From contig CBDCVY010000013.1 of NCBI GenBank assembly GCA_965223245.1, forward strand, positions 3,534,001-3,598,000: 64,000 bases of DNA, given 5' to 3'. Below are positions 47,692 through 56,883 of this stretch, in pieces; within the stretch, counting starts at the first letter, position 1; each line of letters opens with the position of its first letter. The DNA is from CBDCVY01 sp965223245 (GTDB lineage: Bacteria > Nitrospinota > Nitrospinia > Nitrospinales > Nitrospinaceae). Below the pieces are notes generated by a model. It was not told the DNA's origin and did not search any database. It worked only from the letters and a program-made list of their open reading frames with translations. Position numbers and translations under genes: made by a program.

Positions 47692-49307
47692 ATAATCGAC
47701 CGATTGATGGTATGAGAAGCAGCTTGATCTGAATCATTGGGACGACGTAATCTGGCCACATTTTTTGGATCAAAATCTAATAATTGGAGCCAATCTTCCA
47801 TATTAGAATCAGTGGGAAGAACGCTATTTTCTTTAAACTCTACCTTCAGAGCATTCATTAAATCATTCACCTTTAAAATTAGAGGTTCGCCGGTGATTGC
47901 CCTTTCAATAGCAATTTCTTTGGCGCGCAATACAATGCCCTCTAAAATAGCTCCGGATATAAAATCTTTCCAAAATAGTTTTTTAAGCTCTCCACTGCGC
48001 ATAGTCAAAATGACTGCTTCCTGTTCAGGATTTCGAGAAAATAATTGGTCGAGGAAGGGTTGTATAAACTCTTGTACATCTTCCTTTTCAAAGGGAAGAC
48101 CTTCTTTAAGATAAACTTTAAGAATCGATTCACAATCTTCTCTATTAGGACGGCTTACTTTTATTTTGCGGTCGATTCTGCCAGGTCGCAAAATTGCAGG
48201 ATCGATTAAGTCTGGCCTATTGGTGGCTAAAATCACTACCGTGTCTTGTATGGATTCAATTCCATCCATTTCGGCACAAAACATTGGAACCAGGGTATTG
48301 GAAATATTATTTCCGCGCCACGCTTGCCGAGTGCCTAGAACCGACTCGGCTTCATCAATAAAAATAAAGGGCATGTGGCCTTTTTCTTTATAATCTTTAG
48401 CTCGTTTAAAAATTTCTCTTACTTTTCGTTCCGATTCTCCCAACCACATATTGAGAATTTCCGGGCCTTTGACATGAATGAATTGCCCCTGTAAATCACT
48501 ATGTTTTCCGCCTTTTTCTTTAAGTTTGGCAATAATATCTGAGAGAATGGCTTTCCCAATCAGAGTCTTGCCGCAACCCGGAGGTCCATAAAATAAGAAT
48601 CCCTTTGGCATCCGGTATTCCATTTTGTCGAGAATTTCTTGGTGAAGTATAGGGTATTCGATAACCTTGCGGACTTCTTCAATAACATTGTCCTGACCGC
48701 CCACACGGTCCCAGGTAATAGGATTGAACTCATCCTCAACAGCAGATTTTGATTGTCTTTTGGGTAATCGTTTGAGAATTACTTTTTGAGTAGGATCAAG
48801 GATAACCTCATCTCCTTCTCGCATGGCCTCTTCTTTCAGCTCATCGCAGACCTGAACCATAGATTCTGAATTACTTCCTGCGGAGACTAACCATTGGCCA
48901 TCGGCCAGCTGACAAACCACTTTCGCAAGGGGTCCCTGATCAGGAGACGGCAGTTTAGCAATAGCTACAAATCCTTCATTTACCGCAACTTGATCTCCAA
49001 CTTTTAGGGGTTCATTTTCTATAATTTCAGGGGATACGGCTGCTTGGTACTCAGTTCCTGCAACATTCAATCGAATTAGATCATCTTCTCCGGGTCCTAA
49101 TACAGTTCCAATACGGTGTGCAGGCAGCTTTAGTTTACGGATGGTTTCTTCAAGGGTTTTCATTTTTAGCGCATACTGTTGTGCGGCTTGTTGGGACTGA
49201 AGCAGAGCATCCCGGATATCAAAGATCTTTTCCTGAAGTTCAGGCTTATCAGAAGTTTCATCTAATATCTGATCAATTAATTCTATAATATGGGTTGGAT
49301 CTCCCAT
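47688..49307 (-). CDS. mpa: Proteasomal AAA ATPase (Mpa/ARC)
   Basis: 539 residues: N-terminal coiled coil (~1-60), which binds Pup in known members; one or two OB domains (~65-185); a AAA module with Walker A GPPGCGKT (241-248), Walker B FIFIDEAES and the arginine-finger region RPGRIDRKIKV. It unfolds tagged proteins into the 20S core. The C-terminus reads HTINRSII, without the Tyr-Leu/HbYX-like end that docks Mpa to the proteasome in mycobacteria. First gene of the operon; a candidate promoter lies about 30-60 bases upstream. Confidence 0.92.
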   Translation of the reverse strand: MGDPTHIIELIDQILDETSDKPELQEKIFDIRDALLQSQQAAQQYALKMKTLEETIRKLKLPAHRIGTVLGPGEDDLIRLNVAGTEYQAAVSPEIIENEPLKVGDQVAVNEGFVAIAKLPSPDQGPLAKVVCQLADGQWLVSAGSNSESMVQVCDELKEEAMREGDEVILDPTQKVILKRLPKRQSKSAVEDEFNPITWDRVGGQDNVIEEVRKVIEYPILHQEILDKMEYRMPKGFLFYGPPGCGKTLIGKAILSDIIAKLKEKGGKHSDLQGQFIHVKGPEILNMWLGESERKVREIFKRAKDYKEKGHMPFIFIDEAESVLGTRQAWRGNNISNTLVPMFCAEMDGIESIQDTVVILATNRPDLIDPAILRPGRIDRKIKVSRPNREDCESILKVYLKEGLPFEKEDVQEFIQPFLDQLFSRNPEQEAVILTMRSGELKKLFWKDFISGAILEGIVLRAKEIAIERAITGEPLILKVNDLMNALKVEFKENSVLPTDSNMEDWLQLLDFDPKNVARLRRPNDSDQAASHTINRSII

Positions 49308-49337
49308 AATGATTCCTTTTAAAGTGGATAATTATCA

Positions 49338-49367
49338 ATTGTATTATTAATTTTTCAAATAAATCAA
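49338..49367 (-). promoter_or_regulatory. Candidate sigma-70 promoter of the proteasome operon
   Basis: On the minus strand TTGATT (49362-49367) and TACAAT (49338-49343) are separated by 18 bases. The operon starts at 49307. Farther upstream lie palindromes CCCAA-ATA-TTGGG (49401-49413) and CAAATATTTG (around 49488-49497), possible operators. Confidence 0.5.
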
Positions 49368-49599
49368 GTGGTTTCCCCCTCAATTTATTGGACGTAAACC
49401 CCCAAATATTGGGATGTTTCAACAATTATTCCGTTTAACCTTTTGTTCATAAGGGTTTGTAATGTTAGGATATATTAATCTACTCCATCAAATATTTGGT
49501 GGCGGTTTGGTTAATTTTTTCGGACAACTTTGTTCGCTTTTGCTACCAAATTAGGATACCAAAGTTTTAGCTATTCTGTGAATAATACCTAGAGAAAAT

Positions 49600-50895
49600 A
49601 TGATGAAGGTAAATAATAAGTCACTGATTGATAAATGTATCATTAGCTTTAGTCATGACCAATATGAGTCAAGAGTGGCTGCAGATCGGTTCTCAATTGA
49701 AAAAGCCCAAAAAGAAATAGCACAAAACAAAAAAGGAATTAGTCATTTAATATTGCGGGCACGGGATGACAAAATTGATAGATTGAAGTTCCTTTTCCTT
49801 ATTCATGGTATTCCTCTTATGTGCTATTCCTTGGGAAATCTTATTTTATCCAGTCTTAAGGAAATCGTTGTTGTTGGATCGCAAGATGTAAAAACAATTT
49901 TGGATCTATTTCTTCAATATGTAGACACTAAAGGAAAAAAAATTCATTTTGTCCACGAGGATCCTGAAAATTTAATGTTGATCAACACTATGATTTTAGG
50001 AAGAAATGTTTTATCGCTTTCTCCTAATGAATTGGTCCTTTTTCAACCAGGGGACCTTCCATTCATGTTCAATTTGGAAAAAGTAATTCAGGACAAGGAT
50101 ATCAAGAGCCACAATTTAATTCTTTGGTTGAATTCACGAGAAGAAATGTTTCCGCGATACCAGGAAGATCCCAATAGAGAGTTTGTTCAAAGAAATTATC
50201 ATTACCGAATTATTGATGAAAAAACAAATCGATTGCACGATTTAAAAGAACCCAACGTCTATCCTATTAATTTAGGTGCTATTGAAGAAGATATCATTGA
50301 GTTGTTACACCAAACCCGAAAGGATGGGAAAATTATATATGCCGGATTGAACAAAGCATTGAAACAACCGGCCCGGATGTTGCGGCTTTTGCCTATCTTA
50401 GCGAATCATTTTCGACATTTTGAATCCGATTTAAAAAAATTCAGGATGAATGATGACTATAAATTTGGCATGCACCGAAAAAACTTTAATCAAGGGGCCT
50501 CAATTTTGCTCGATACTAAGTGTGTCGCAAAATTAAATGATGATCCCGCCTATGTTTCGGATGTGGATGCTTTGGAAGATTGGGAAGATTTTGAGTCATT
50601 GATTTCATTCTCAAACGACTTACATGGAGATGAGGGATTATGTTGGATTCATCCCTTTGGGAAGGAATTATTAAAGTTTAAAAAAGAAGCCATGCCACGA
50701 CTTAAAAAACATTTTCCGATGTATAAAAACTTTGCTGGATATTTAAATGATATTTATGGTTCCCTGGAAATGAAATACAGTCCTTTTAATGATATGGATC
50801 AATTCGATGTTCCTCAAAGAAATCAACCATCGGTTGAATTAGCCTACCAGTGGTACTCAGACCATACTCGAAATTTTATGAGGAAATCGGCTTAA
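49600..50895 (+). CDS. Unknown protein with nucleotidyltransferase-like N-terminal domain
   Basis: 431 residues, soluble. The segment RLKFLFLIHGIPLMCYSLGNLILSSLKEIVVVGS (split over residues ~58-95) resembles the start of MobA/GlmU-type NTP transferases, with LVLFQPGDLPFMF as the metal/nucleotide loop and a later DVDALEDWEDFE, which is like the usual DVD metal-binding motif. The remaining C-terminal ~100 residues match nothing I know. It is transcribed divergently from the proteasome operon and precedes a TonB-like gene by 55 bases. Catalysis and substrate are not assignable. Confidence 0.6.
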   Translation: MMKVNNKSLIDKCIISFSHDQYESRVAADRFSIEKAQKEIAQNKKGISHLILRARDDKIDRLKFLFLIHGIPLMCYSLGNLILSSLKEIVVVGSQDVKTILDLFLQYVDTKGKKIHFVHEDPENLMLINTMILGRNVLSLSPNELVLFQPGDLPFMFNLEKVIQDKDIKSHNLILWLNSREEMFPRYQEDPNREFVQRNYHYRIIDEKTNRLHDLKEPNVYPINLGAIEEDIIELLHQTRKDGKIIYAGLNKALKQPARMLRLLPILANHFRHFESDLKKFRMNDDYKFGMHRKNFNQGASILLDTKCVAKLNDDPAYVSDVDALEDWEDFESLISFSNDLHGDEGLCWIHPFGKELLKFKKEAMPRLKKHFPMYKNFAGYLNDIYGSLEMKYSPFNDMDQFDVPQRNQPSVELAYQWYSDHTRNFMRKSA

Positions 50896-50950
50896 GGGTA
50901 TTTATTTTTGTTTGTTGCGTAACGTTAAAGAACTTGCTGGCGAGATTTTG

Positions 50951-51988
50951 ATGGAATTATTGAAAAATATTCAGAAAATGATAGTGCGGTTGAAACCCAA
51001 CCTGGATTCTGCATCTGGGGTAGTGGCTTCCCAACGTGTGGCAGTGAGCCCTAAATTTTTTGAAATTGCCAAAAGCGCAGACTTAAGACCTTTCCTATTA
51101 TTATCAATAGCGATCCATCTTATTGCAATTATTCTTCATGGCTTTATGCCTTTAATGACTGAGAAAAAGGAGCCACCTCCTCCTATGAAAGTCAAATATG
51201 TGCCAACGCCCAAAGCTGAAAAAAAACCATCGACTTTAATTGATGCTCCCAAACCTAAAAAAATTGAGAAACCCAAATCAACAGAGTTGTTGTCCAGCTT
51301 TGATAGCCGAGTGCATTCCAATCGAAAGCCGTCAACTAAAAAGGTTTATAAAAATAAAAAAACAGTTGTCCCTAAATTGAGCGGAATGGCTTCCCTTCCT
51401 AGAAAAAGAATAGAGATTCCGCAAAAAAAATATTATCCACCTCCGAAAAAGAAAAGGATTAAAAGAGAGTTTAAGAAAGCCAAGACCGGATTTATCACTT
51501 CTCCTCCGGAAAAAGAAGTTCCTAAAAAAAGACCTATAACTAAACCGGTTCCAGGGGGCACGATGGCTTTTTTAGATGGTTTTGATGCGGAAAAATACGC
51601 ATCCCTAGATACGAAAACTCCGGAGGATTTGTTTCAGGATGACGACCAACCGATTTCATTGGATACGAAGGAAGAAAAATATGCGAGTTATTTTTCTCGC
51701 ATTAAACACCAAATTGAACGTGTTTGGGTTTATCCGGATCAAGCAGCTCGGAGAGGAGTCAGTGGAAAGTTATCTTTAAAATTTCGTATTAGCAGAGATG
51801 GAAACCTTCTTGAAGTTAGATTGATAGATTCATCCGGTTCTAATTTATTGGACGACGCCGCTATAAATGCTGTCAAAGGGGCCTCTCCCTATTACCCATT
51901 CCCTGTGACAATCGAAAGAGACGATCTTTCTATTCTCGCTACCTTTATCTATAGCCCCTCATATAAAGCCCAATACCAAGCACGATAA
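50951..51988 (+). CDS. TonB family protein
   Basis: About 345 residues from the ATG at 50951; TTG codons at 50912/50915 would extend it by 12-13 residues and cannot be excluded. A membrane segment (~residues 45-65), a long Pro/Lys-rich stretch (~70-200) that can span the periplasm, and a C-terminal TonB domain (~250-340, with IERVWVYPDQAARRGVSGKLSLKFRISRDG) are seen. TonB-type proteins energise outer-membrane receptors; no ExbB or ExbD gene is present nearby, so its partner lies elsewhere. Weak ribosome-binding site. Confidence 0.85.
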   Translation: MELLKNIQKMIVRLKPNLDSASGVVASQRVAVSPKFFEIAKSADLRPFLLLSIAIHLIAIILHGFMPLMTEKKEPPPPMKVKYVPTPKAEKKPSTLIDAPKPKKIEKPKSTELLSSFDSRVHSNRKPSTKKVYKNKKTVVPKLSGMASLPRKRIEIPQKKYYPPPKKKRIKREFKKAKTGFITSPPEKEVPKKRPITKPVPGGTMAFLDGFDAEKYASLDTKTPEDLFQDDDQPISLDTKEEKYASYFSRIKHQIERVWVYPDQAARRGVSGKLSLKFRISRDGNLLEVRLIDSSGSNLLDDAAINAVKGASPYYPFPVTIERDDLSILATFIYSPSYKAQYQAR

Positions 51989-52625
51989 TTCAATAGTTAA
52001 TGTTAAATTTCTATAGACCAAAATTAATTTTCTCCGTACTTTGAAGAAAGTAAATTTAAATGCTTCTTAATAAGAAACAAATAAAGCTTTCAAAGACTAC
52101 ACCAAGGTATTAGTGGGATCCCGCGCAAATTTTTGATCTTAAAAAACAGTATATTTTGACATATTGATACTATAGATATAGACTTCCGAAATATCTGGCA
52201 AACAATATGCCTTACCCAATAATAGCTAGACTATTTATACATTTAAATATGTCTTCCATAAATTGATATTTAAAAATTTGGATTTTTAAAAAGCCAAAAT
52301 TTTTAAATGTGGGGAAGAAAGAATGATAAATCATAAGCCGATTATCGTTTTAGCTATTGTTGTAAAAATGCTGTCTATTTTTAGGTCTATTTCTTATCTG
52401 ATAACTGAAACGAATTTCAGATCCAACCCCTTCCAACAACCTGCCCGAATTTTTGATAGCGATCTAAAAATATTTTCTTGTAAATTTTTAATCCATAACC
52501 GCTTAATTGGATTAATGGTTTTGGGTGATTATTTTAAGCCCCCAAGAGACCGAGAGTTGATTTTTTTAATTGATTGCTTGGAGTCTCGTTTTTATGGCTT
52601 TCTTTAGAGGAGGGAGAGTTCACTT
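51989..52625. other. Gene-poor AT-rich interval
   Basis: It holds an imperfect inverted repeat AAAAATTTGG/CCAAAATTTTT (about 52269-52304) and a marginal open frame at 52323-52607 that is not supported. AGGAGGGAG just before 52626 belongs to the downstream gene. Nothing else is recognised. Confidence 0.5.
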
Positions 52626-55600
52626 ATGAAAAATATAATTAGAGAATTAATAGGACTAACAGTATTTATATTGGTGAATGTGTGTTCAGTTTTTGCACAA
52701 AACCAAGGCGTCTGGAAACAAGTCGATTTGTCACAAGCAAGAAATATGATGTCTTCAATGAGTACCGAACCGAGAAACTTTAAAGTTTTTGAACTGGATC
52801 TTTCTGCTCTAAATGAGGGGCTTTTAAATGCTCCTATGAAGTCAGCTTTCCGGGAAAGAGAAGAAAAGATTATGACCTTTCCTAATCATGAAGGGCAATT
52901 AGAAAAATTTAAAGTGATGGAAGCATCCATCATGCACCCGGATCTCGCAGCCAAATATAAAAATATTAAATCTTATGCTGGCCAGGGTATTGATGACCCA
53001 AGCGCCACAATTCGATTTAGTGTTTCCGATCAATTGGGTTTTCATGGAATGATTACTTCGGGGAAGCATACTACAAGTTTTATTGATCCATTTAGTGCCG
53101 ACCAAAAGAATTATATGGTATACGCAGGACCGGAATCGTCTTCCGGTGAAAGAAATTTAAATTGCTTAACGCGCCACGATTCTGAACAAGACTTAGAATT
53201 GAGGAGGAACTTTTCATTTGAAAGAACAAATGACAAAAAGTTGAGAAAATATAGACTGGCTTTGTCTTCTACTGCTGAATATGGAAATATTTTTGCAGGG
53301 TCTGGAACAGATACACAAAAAAAGGCGAATATTTTGGCCCAAATGGTTGTTACCATGACACGAGTCAATGGAATTTTCGAACGCGATCTGGCTATTACCC
53401 TAGAATTAATAGCGGATAATGACAAAATTATATTTTTTGGAGATACAACTTCTGATCCTTGGAATGGTGAATTCAATGCTAAAACTCAAGAGGTCAATGA
53501 TAATGTTATTGGTGACAGTAATTATGATATAGGACACAACTTTAATACGACTGGAGGAGGAAATGCCGGTTGCCTGAGTTGTGTTTGTTTATCCGGGCAA
53601 AAAGGAAGCGGGTATACGGGAAGACGTGATCCAACGGGTGATCCCTTTGATGTAGACTATGTTGCTCATGAGATGGCGCATCAATTTGGCGGATATCATA
53701 CAATGAATTTTTGTAAACGAAGCGGAAACGAATCTTCGGAAGTAGAGCCTGGAAGTGGTAGTAGTATAATGGGCTATGCCGGAATCTGCTCTCCCAATAT
53801 ACAATCCAACAGTGACGATTATTTTGCCTATGTCAATATAAGAGATATCTCTGCAAATATTCAAAATGGACCTAGCGCATCGTGTGCTCAAATTGTCGAC
53901 ATCTCCAATAATCCTCCCACAGCGAATGCTGGCCCTGATTATACCATTCCAAAATCTACAGCCTTCGTATTGAGAGGAGAAGGTTCAGACCCTGATGGTG
54001 GGGATACTCTGACTTATACTTGGGAGCAAAATGATCCGGAAGAAGCTCCTCGAGGAGGTTTTCCTCAGGACACTTGGACAAAAGGTCCGCTGTTTCGCTC
54101 CTTAAAAGGAACGGTTTCTGCTAACCGTTTTATGCCAAAAATCACTGATGTTATCGCAGGAAATTTAACACCTATTTGGGAAGTTGTTCCCTCCGTGGGT
54201 AGGACCATGGAGTTTTCCCTTACCGTGCGAGATAACAGTGCTGGAGGAGGCCAAACTTCGGATGATTTGATGACCGTAACCGTAGACGGCAACTCCGGAC
54301 CATTTGTAGTGACTGCTCCCAATAATAATGTGACATGGCGTGCGGGAGAAAATCAAATGGTGACATGGAATGTTGCAGGAACGGATGTCTCTCCTGTCAA
54401 TGCTACAAATGTCAACATACTTCTCTCAACGGATGGAGGGATGACTTTTCCCATTCCTTTAGTTTCCAATACGCCCAATGATGGTTCAGAAACTATTACA
54501 GTGCCCAATAATGTTTCTTCTACTTCAAGAATTAAAGTAGAAGCTGCAGATAATATTTTTTATGATATATCTAATTCCAATTTTACCATTGACTCATCTA
54601 GTATTGATGAAATACCACCAACTGCGCCTGCGAATTTAACTGCAACTAATATCACCTCGTCTTCTGCTGAGCTTACCTGGACCGCATCCACAGATAACGT
54701 AGGTGTGACGGGTTATGAAATTTTTGTTAATGGTTCCTCTCATAGTTCAAATTCGGATACCACCTTTGTGTTGAGTGGTCTGACATCAGGAACATCCTAT
54801 GCAGTGTCAGTAAAAGCAAAGGATGCTGCTGGCAATGAGTCTGAAGAGGGTCAGATTAATGTGACTACAAAGCAAGTGGGTTGTACAGGGGGAATAAATT
54901 CTTTTCCCTTTAGTGAAGGTTGGGAATCAGGAATTGGGGTATGGACACAAAATGAATCGGATAATCTCGATTGGATTTTAAATACCAATGGTACCCAATC
55001 CAACAATACTGGCCCTTCATCAGCGATTGAAGGTTCTCATTACTTATATATTGAAGCCTCGGACGAGGGAGCAGGGTTTCCTAATAAAATAGCAATACTG
55101 ACCAGTCCCTGTATCGATTTAACAACAGTATCAGTGGCTAAGTTTAATTTTGCTTACCATATGGAAGGGTCTTCAATGGGAGAATTGATTGTTGGAGCAA
55201 GTACTGACGGCAATAGCTGGACTAACTTATGGTCTAAATCAGGAAGCCAAGGTGTTTCATGGCATGAGGCAAATGTGGATCTAACGGCGTTTGCTGGAAA
55301 TAAAGTAATCCTTCGTTTTGTGGGTGAAACAGGAAACAGCTTTACCAGTGATATGGCTATCGATAAATTGCATATCAGCAAGGAAGATGGGAATGGCGGG
55401 GGAGGATGTACAGAGGTGACTTTAAAATTAATTCTTGATCGATTTCCCATGGAGACTACTTGGACCGTTACCAACGACTCGGGAAATACCATAGTTTCCG
55501 GAGGGCCTTATGATGTTCCAAATGATAATATTACCGTGGTAAACTGCTTAAAGTCAGGTTCCTATAAATTCACCATAAATGATTCCGGTGGAGATGGTAT

Positions 55601-55718
55601 TTGCTGCACTTTTGGAAACGGCTCTTATAATTTTACGGATGCATCCGGAAATACATTGGCTTCAGGAGATTCTTTTAGGAATTCTGAAGTTAAGAATTTT
55701 AGTACGGGTAATGAATAA
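52626..55718 (+). CDS. Secreted multidomain zinc metalloprotease (reprolysin-like)
   Basis: 1030 residues with a signal peptide (~1-25) and a strong ribosome-binding site (AGGAGGGAG). A propeptide-like region is followed by a metalloprotease domain with HEMAHQFGGYH (~348-358), the zinc-binding HExxHxxGxxH, and a Met-turn-like SIMGYAG. Downstream: a PKD-like segment (~435-560), one fibronectin type III domain (~665-755), a MAM/jelly-roll-like domain (~765-920) and a C-terminal Ser/Gly-rich domain (~930-1030). This architecture is common in Bacteroidetes, so the gene may have been acquired. It would act outside the cell on proteins. Confidence 0.85.
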   Translation: MKNIIRELIGLTVFILVNVCSVFAQNQGVWKQVDLSQARNMMSSMSTEPRNFKVFELDLSALNEGLLNAPMKSAFREREEKIMTFPNHEGQLEKFKVMEASIMHPDLAAKYKNIKSYAGQGIDDPSATIRFSVSDQLGFHGMITSGKHTTSFIDPFSADQKNYMVYAGPESSSGERNLNCLTRHDSEQDLELRRNFSFERTNDKKLRKYRLALSSTAEYGNIFAGSGTDTQKKANILAQMVVTMTRVNGIFERDLAITLELIADNDKIIFFGDTTSDPWNGEFNAKTQEVNDNVIGDSNYDIGHNFNTTGGGNAGCLSCVCLSGQKGSGYTGRRDPTGDPFDVDYVAHEMAHQFGGYHTMNFCKRSGNESSEVEPGSGSSIMGYAGICSPNIQSNSDDYFAYVNIRDISANIQNGPSASCAQIVDISNNPPTANAGPDYTIPKSTAFVLRGEGSDPDGGDTLTYTWEQNDPEEAPRGGFPQDTWTKGPLFRSLKGTVSANRFMPKITDVIAGNLTPIWEVVPSVGRTMEFSLTVRDNSAGGGQTSDDLMTVTVDGNSGPFVVTAPNNNVTWRAGENQMVTWNVAGTDVSPVNATNVNILLSTDGGMTFPIPLVSNTPNDGSETITVPNNVSSTSRIKVEAADNIFYDISNSNFTIDSSSIDEIPPTAPANLTATNITSSSAELTWTASTDNVGVTGYEIFVNGSSHSSNSDTTFVLSGLTSGTSYAVSVKAKDAAGNESEEGQINVTTKQVGCTGGINSFPFSEGWESGIGVWTQNESDNLDWILNTNGTQSNNTGPSSAIEGSHYLYIEASDEGAGFPNKIAILTSPCIDLTTVSVAKFNFAYHMEGSSMGELIVGASTDGNSWTNLWSKSGSQGVSWHEANVDLTAFAGNKVILRFVGETGNSFTSDMAIDKLHISKEDGNGGGGCTEVTLKLILDRFPMETTWTVTNDSGNTIVSGGPYDVPNDNITVVNCLKSGSYKFTINDSGGDGICCTFGNGSYNFTDASGNTLASGDSFRNSEVKNFSTGNE

Positions 55719-55758
55719 GGTATTACCCAATTTAGGAGCCTTCAATCGTTAGGTAATT

Positions 55759-55795
55759 CCTATGGTCTCTACCTTATCTGGTATGGGACCATAGG
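55759..55795. terminator. Inverted repeat, probable terminator
   Basis: Nine-base perfect inverted repeat CCTATGGTC/GACCATAGG (55759-55767 with 55787-55795) just after the protease gene. The T-tail is weak (ATTAATTTAG), so it may also be a structural element ahead of the next gene. Confidence 0.5.
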
Positions 55796-55825
55796 ATTAA
55801 TTTAGCACGAACGACAAGAGTTATT

Positions 55826-56275
55826 ATGAAACTGATTTTTCCAATACTTTCAATACTATTAATTGGGGTGACCGTGTTCGGTCACCAACTTCAATTAGCC
55901 CAAGACATTCAAAAAGTAGAATTCAGTACTTTGTCAAGGGGAGGCCATTTTGAAAAAATAGTTATTACAAAAGATAAATTAAGTTTTCAACAAGAAGAGA
56001 GACGATTAAAAAAAGAAACGCAGGCCTTGAGTAGAATGCTTAAAGAGGTTGAATGGGAACAGTTGCTTCAAAAAATAGAGAATCTTAATCTCCAGGAGAT
56101 TTCTAAACTAAAATCACCAACTATGAAAAGGGCATTTGATGGCGCCAGACATTCACAAATTATTGTTTCCACCTTTGATAATCAACAATACATCCATAGG
56201 TTCGATAATGAAGATCCAAATGCGTTATTAAAACCATTACTGCAGTCCATCCTTAAATTACAAAATTTAAATTGA
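55826..56275 (+). CDS. Secreted protein of unknown function, downstream of metalloprotease
   Basis: 149 residues with a signal peptide (~1-22, before the QLAQDI segment). The mature part is helical and basic; KSPTMKRAFDGARHSQIIV and the C-terminal LLKPLLQSILKLQ pattern resemble small secreted proteins seen in Bacteroidetes. It follows the metalloprotease gene by about 107 bases on the same strand, so a shared role, for example inhibitor or chaperone, is possible but unproven. Confidence 0.7.
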   Translation: MKLIFPILSILLIGVTVFGHQLQLAQDIQKVEFSTLSRGGHFEKIVITKDKLSFQQEERRLKKETQALSRMLKEVEWEQLLQKIENLNLQEISKLKSPTMKRAFDGARHSQIIVSTFDNQQYIHRFDNEDPNALLKPLLQSILKLQNLN

Positions 56276-56415
56276 ACATTTCAGAAAAGCTGCCAAATTT
56301 CAAAAAAGAAAACAAACCTGGTGTGCTTAAACAGCTCGAATCCTAATTTGAATTAAAGTAGTAAGTGAATCCCGAACTGAGAAAAGAGTAAAAACTCTTG
56401 TCCCGTGAATAGAAG

Positions 56416-56537
56416 GAGGGCGTGCGAATCCAACGGGGTAATTAATGTCCGTCGCCAGCATCTTGCTATCCGCACGGAAAAAGTTTGAACCAAACCAATG
56501 GGGGATTGTGCGTCATCAGCAAGTTCGCCCCACGCGG
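56416..56537. ncRNA. Candidate structured RNA next to tRNA-Leu (strand unclear)
   Basis: The segment can fold: a closing stem GCGTG-CGAA (56420-56428) with TTCG-CCC-CACGC (56524-56535); an inner hairpin TCCGT...ACGGA (56448-56478) holding AGCA/TGCT; and GTTTG-AAC-CAAAC (56483-56495). A hairpin AAGAGT-AAAA-ACTCTT (56384-56399) lies just outside, possibly a terminator if the minus strand is read after the tRNA. No known RNA family is recognised; a 6S-like RNA was considered but no specific hallmark is seen. The adjacent gap is otherwise empty. Confidence 0.35.
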
Positions 56538-56539
56538 AG

Positions 56540-56626
56540 TGGTGCCGAAGAGAGGATTTGAACCTCCACGGGATCGCTCCCACATGAACCTGAATCATGC
56601 GTGTCTACCAATTCCACCACTTCGGC
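56540..56626 (-). tRNA. tRNA-Leu (anticodon CAG)
   Basis: 87 bases including encoded CCA (56540-56542). Acceptor GCCGAAG pairs with CTTCGGC; D-loop with GGTAGAC; anticodon stem CATGA/TCATG around loop TTCAGGT, giving anticodon CAG; a long variable arm (GGGAGCGATCCC) as expected for class II tRNA-Leu; T arm with GGTTCAAATCC. Confidence 0.95.
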
Positions 56627-56789
56627 ATATGGGGTCACGGAAATAGGCCGATAAAATAGCATAACTCCTCAAAATTTTGGAAAATTTTTGATTTTCCCCA
56701 GTATATTTCGACTTTTTTATAAAAAACTCCTGAAATCGCGAATCTAATTATAACCAAAAGTGTCAAAAAATGAATAAGTTAGCAAAAAT

Positions 56790-56829
56790 CGTGACAAAAC
56801 TGTGACAATTTTGTAACATATTCTTAACA
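56790..56829 (+). promoter_or_regulatory. Four Pho-box-like direct repeats with 11-base period
   Basis: The repeats CGTGACA (56790), TGTGACA (56801), TGTAACA (56812) and CTTAACA (56823) are each 7 bases and start exactly 11 bases apart, so they sit on one helix face. This spacing and sequence resemble PhoB/PhoP box arrays used by response regulators for phosphate starvation. They lie upstream of the small gene starting at 56872-56884. Confidence 0.6.
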
Positions 56830-56883
56830 TAAATATGCGATGTTAACGCTTCATAAATAAGATTTTTACAAGTGAATATTGAG

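Noticed and set aside
52323..52607. Open frame of 94 codons before the metalloprotease
   Set aside because: Some purine-rich sequence precedes it, but the product has no recognisable pattern and low-complexity composition; not supported as a gene.
56416..56537. 4.5S SRP RNA or tmRNA
   Set aside because: No GGAAG/AGCA SRP loop and no tRNA-like ends or tag frame were seen.
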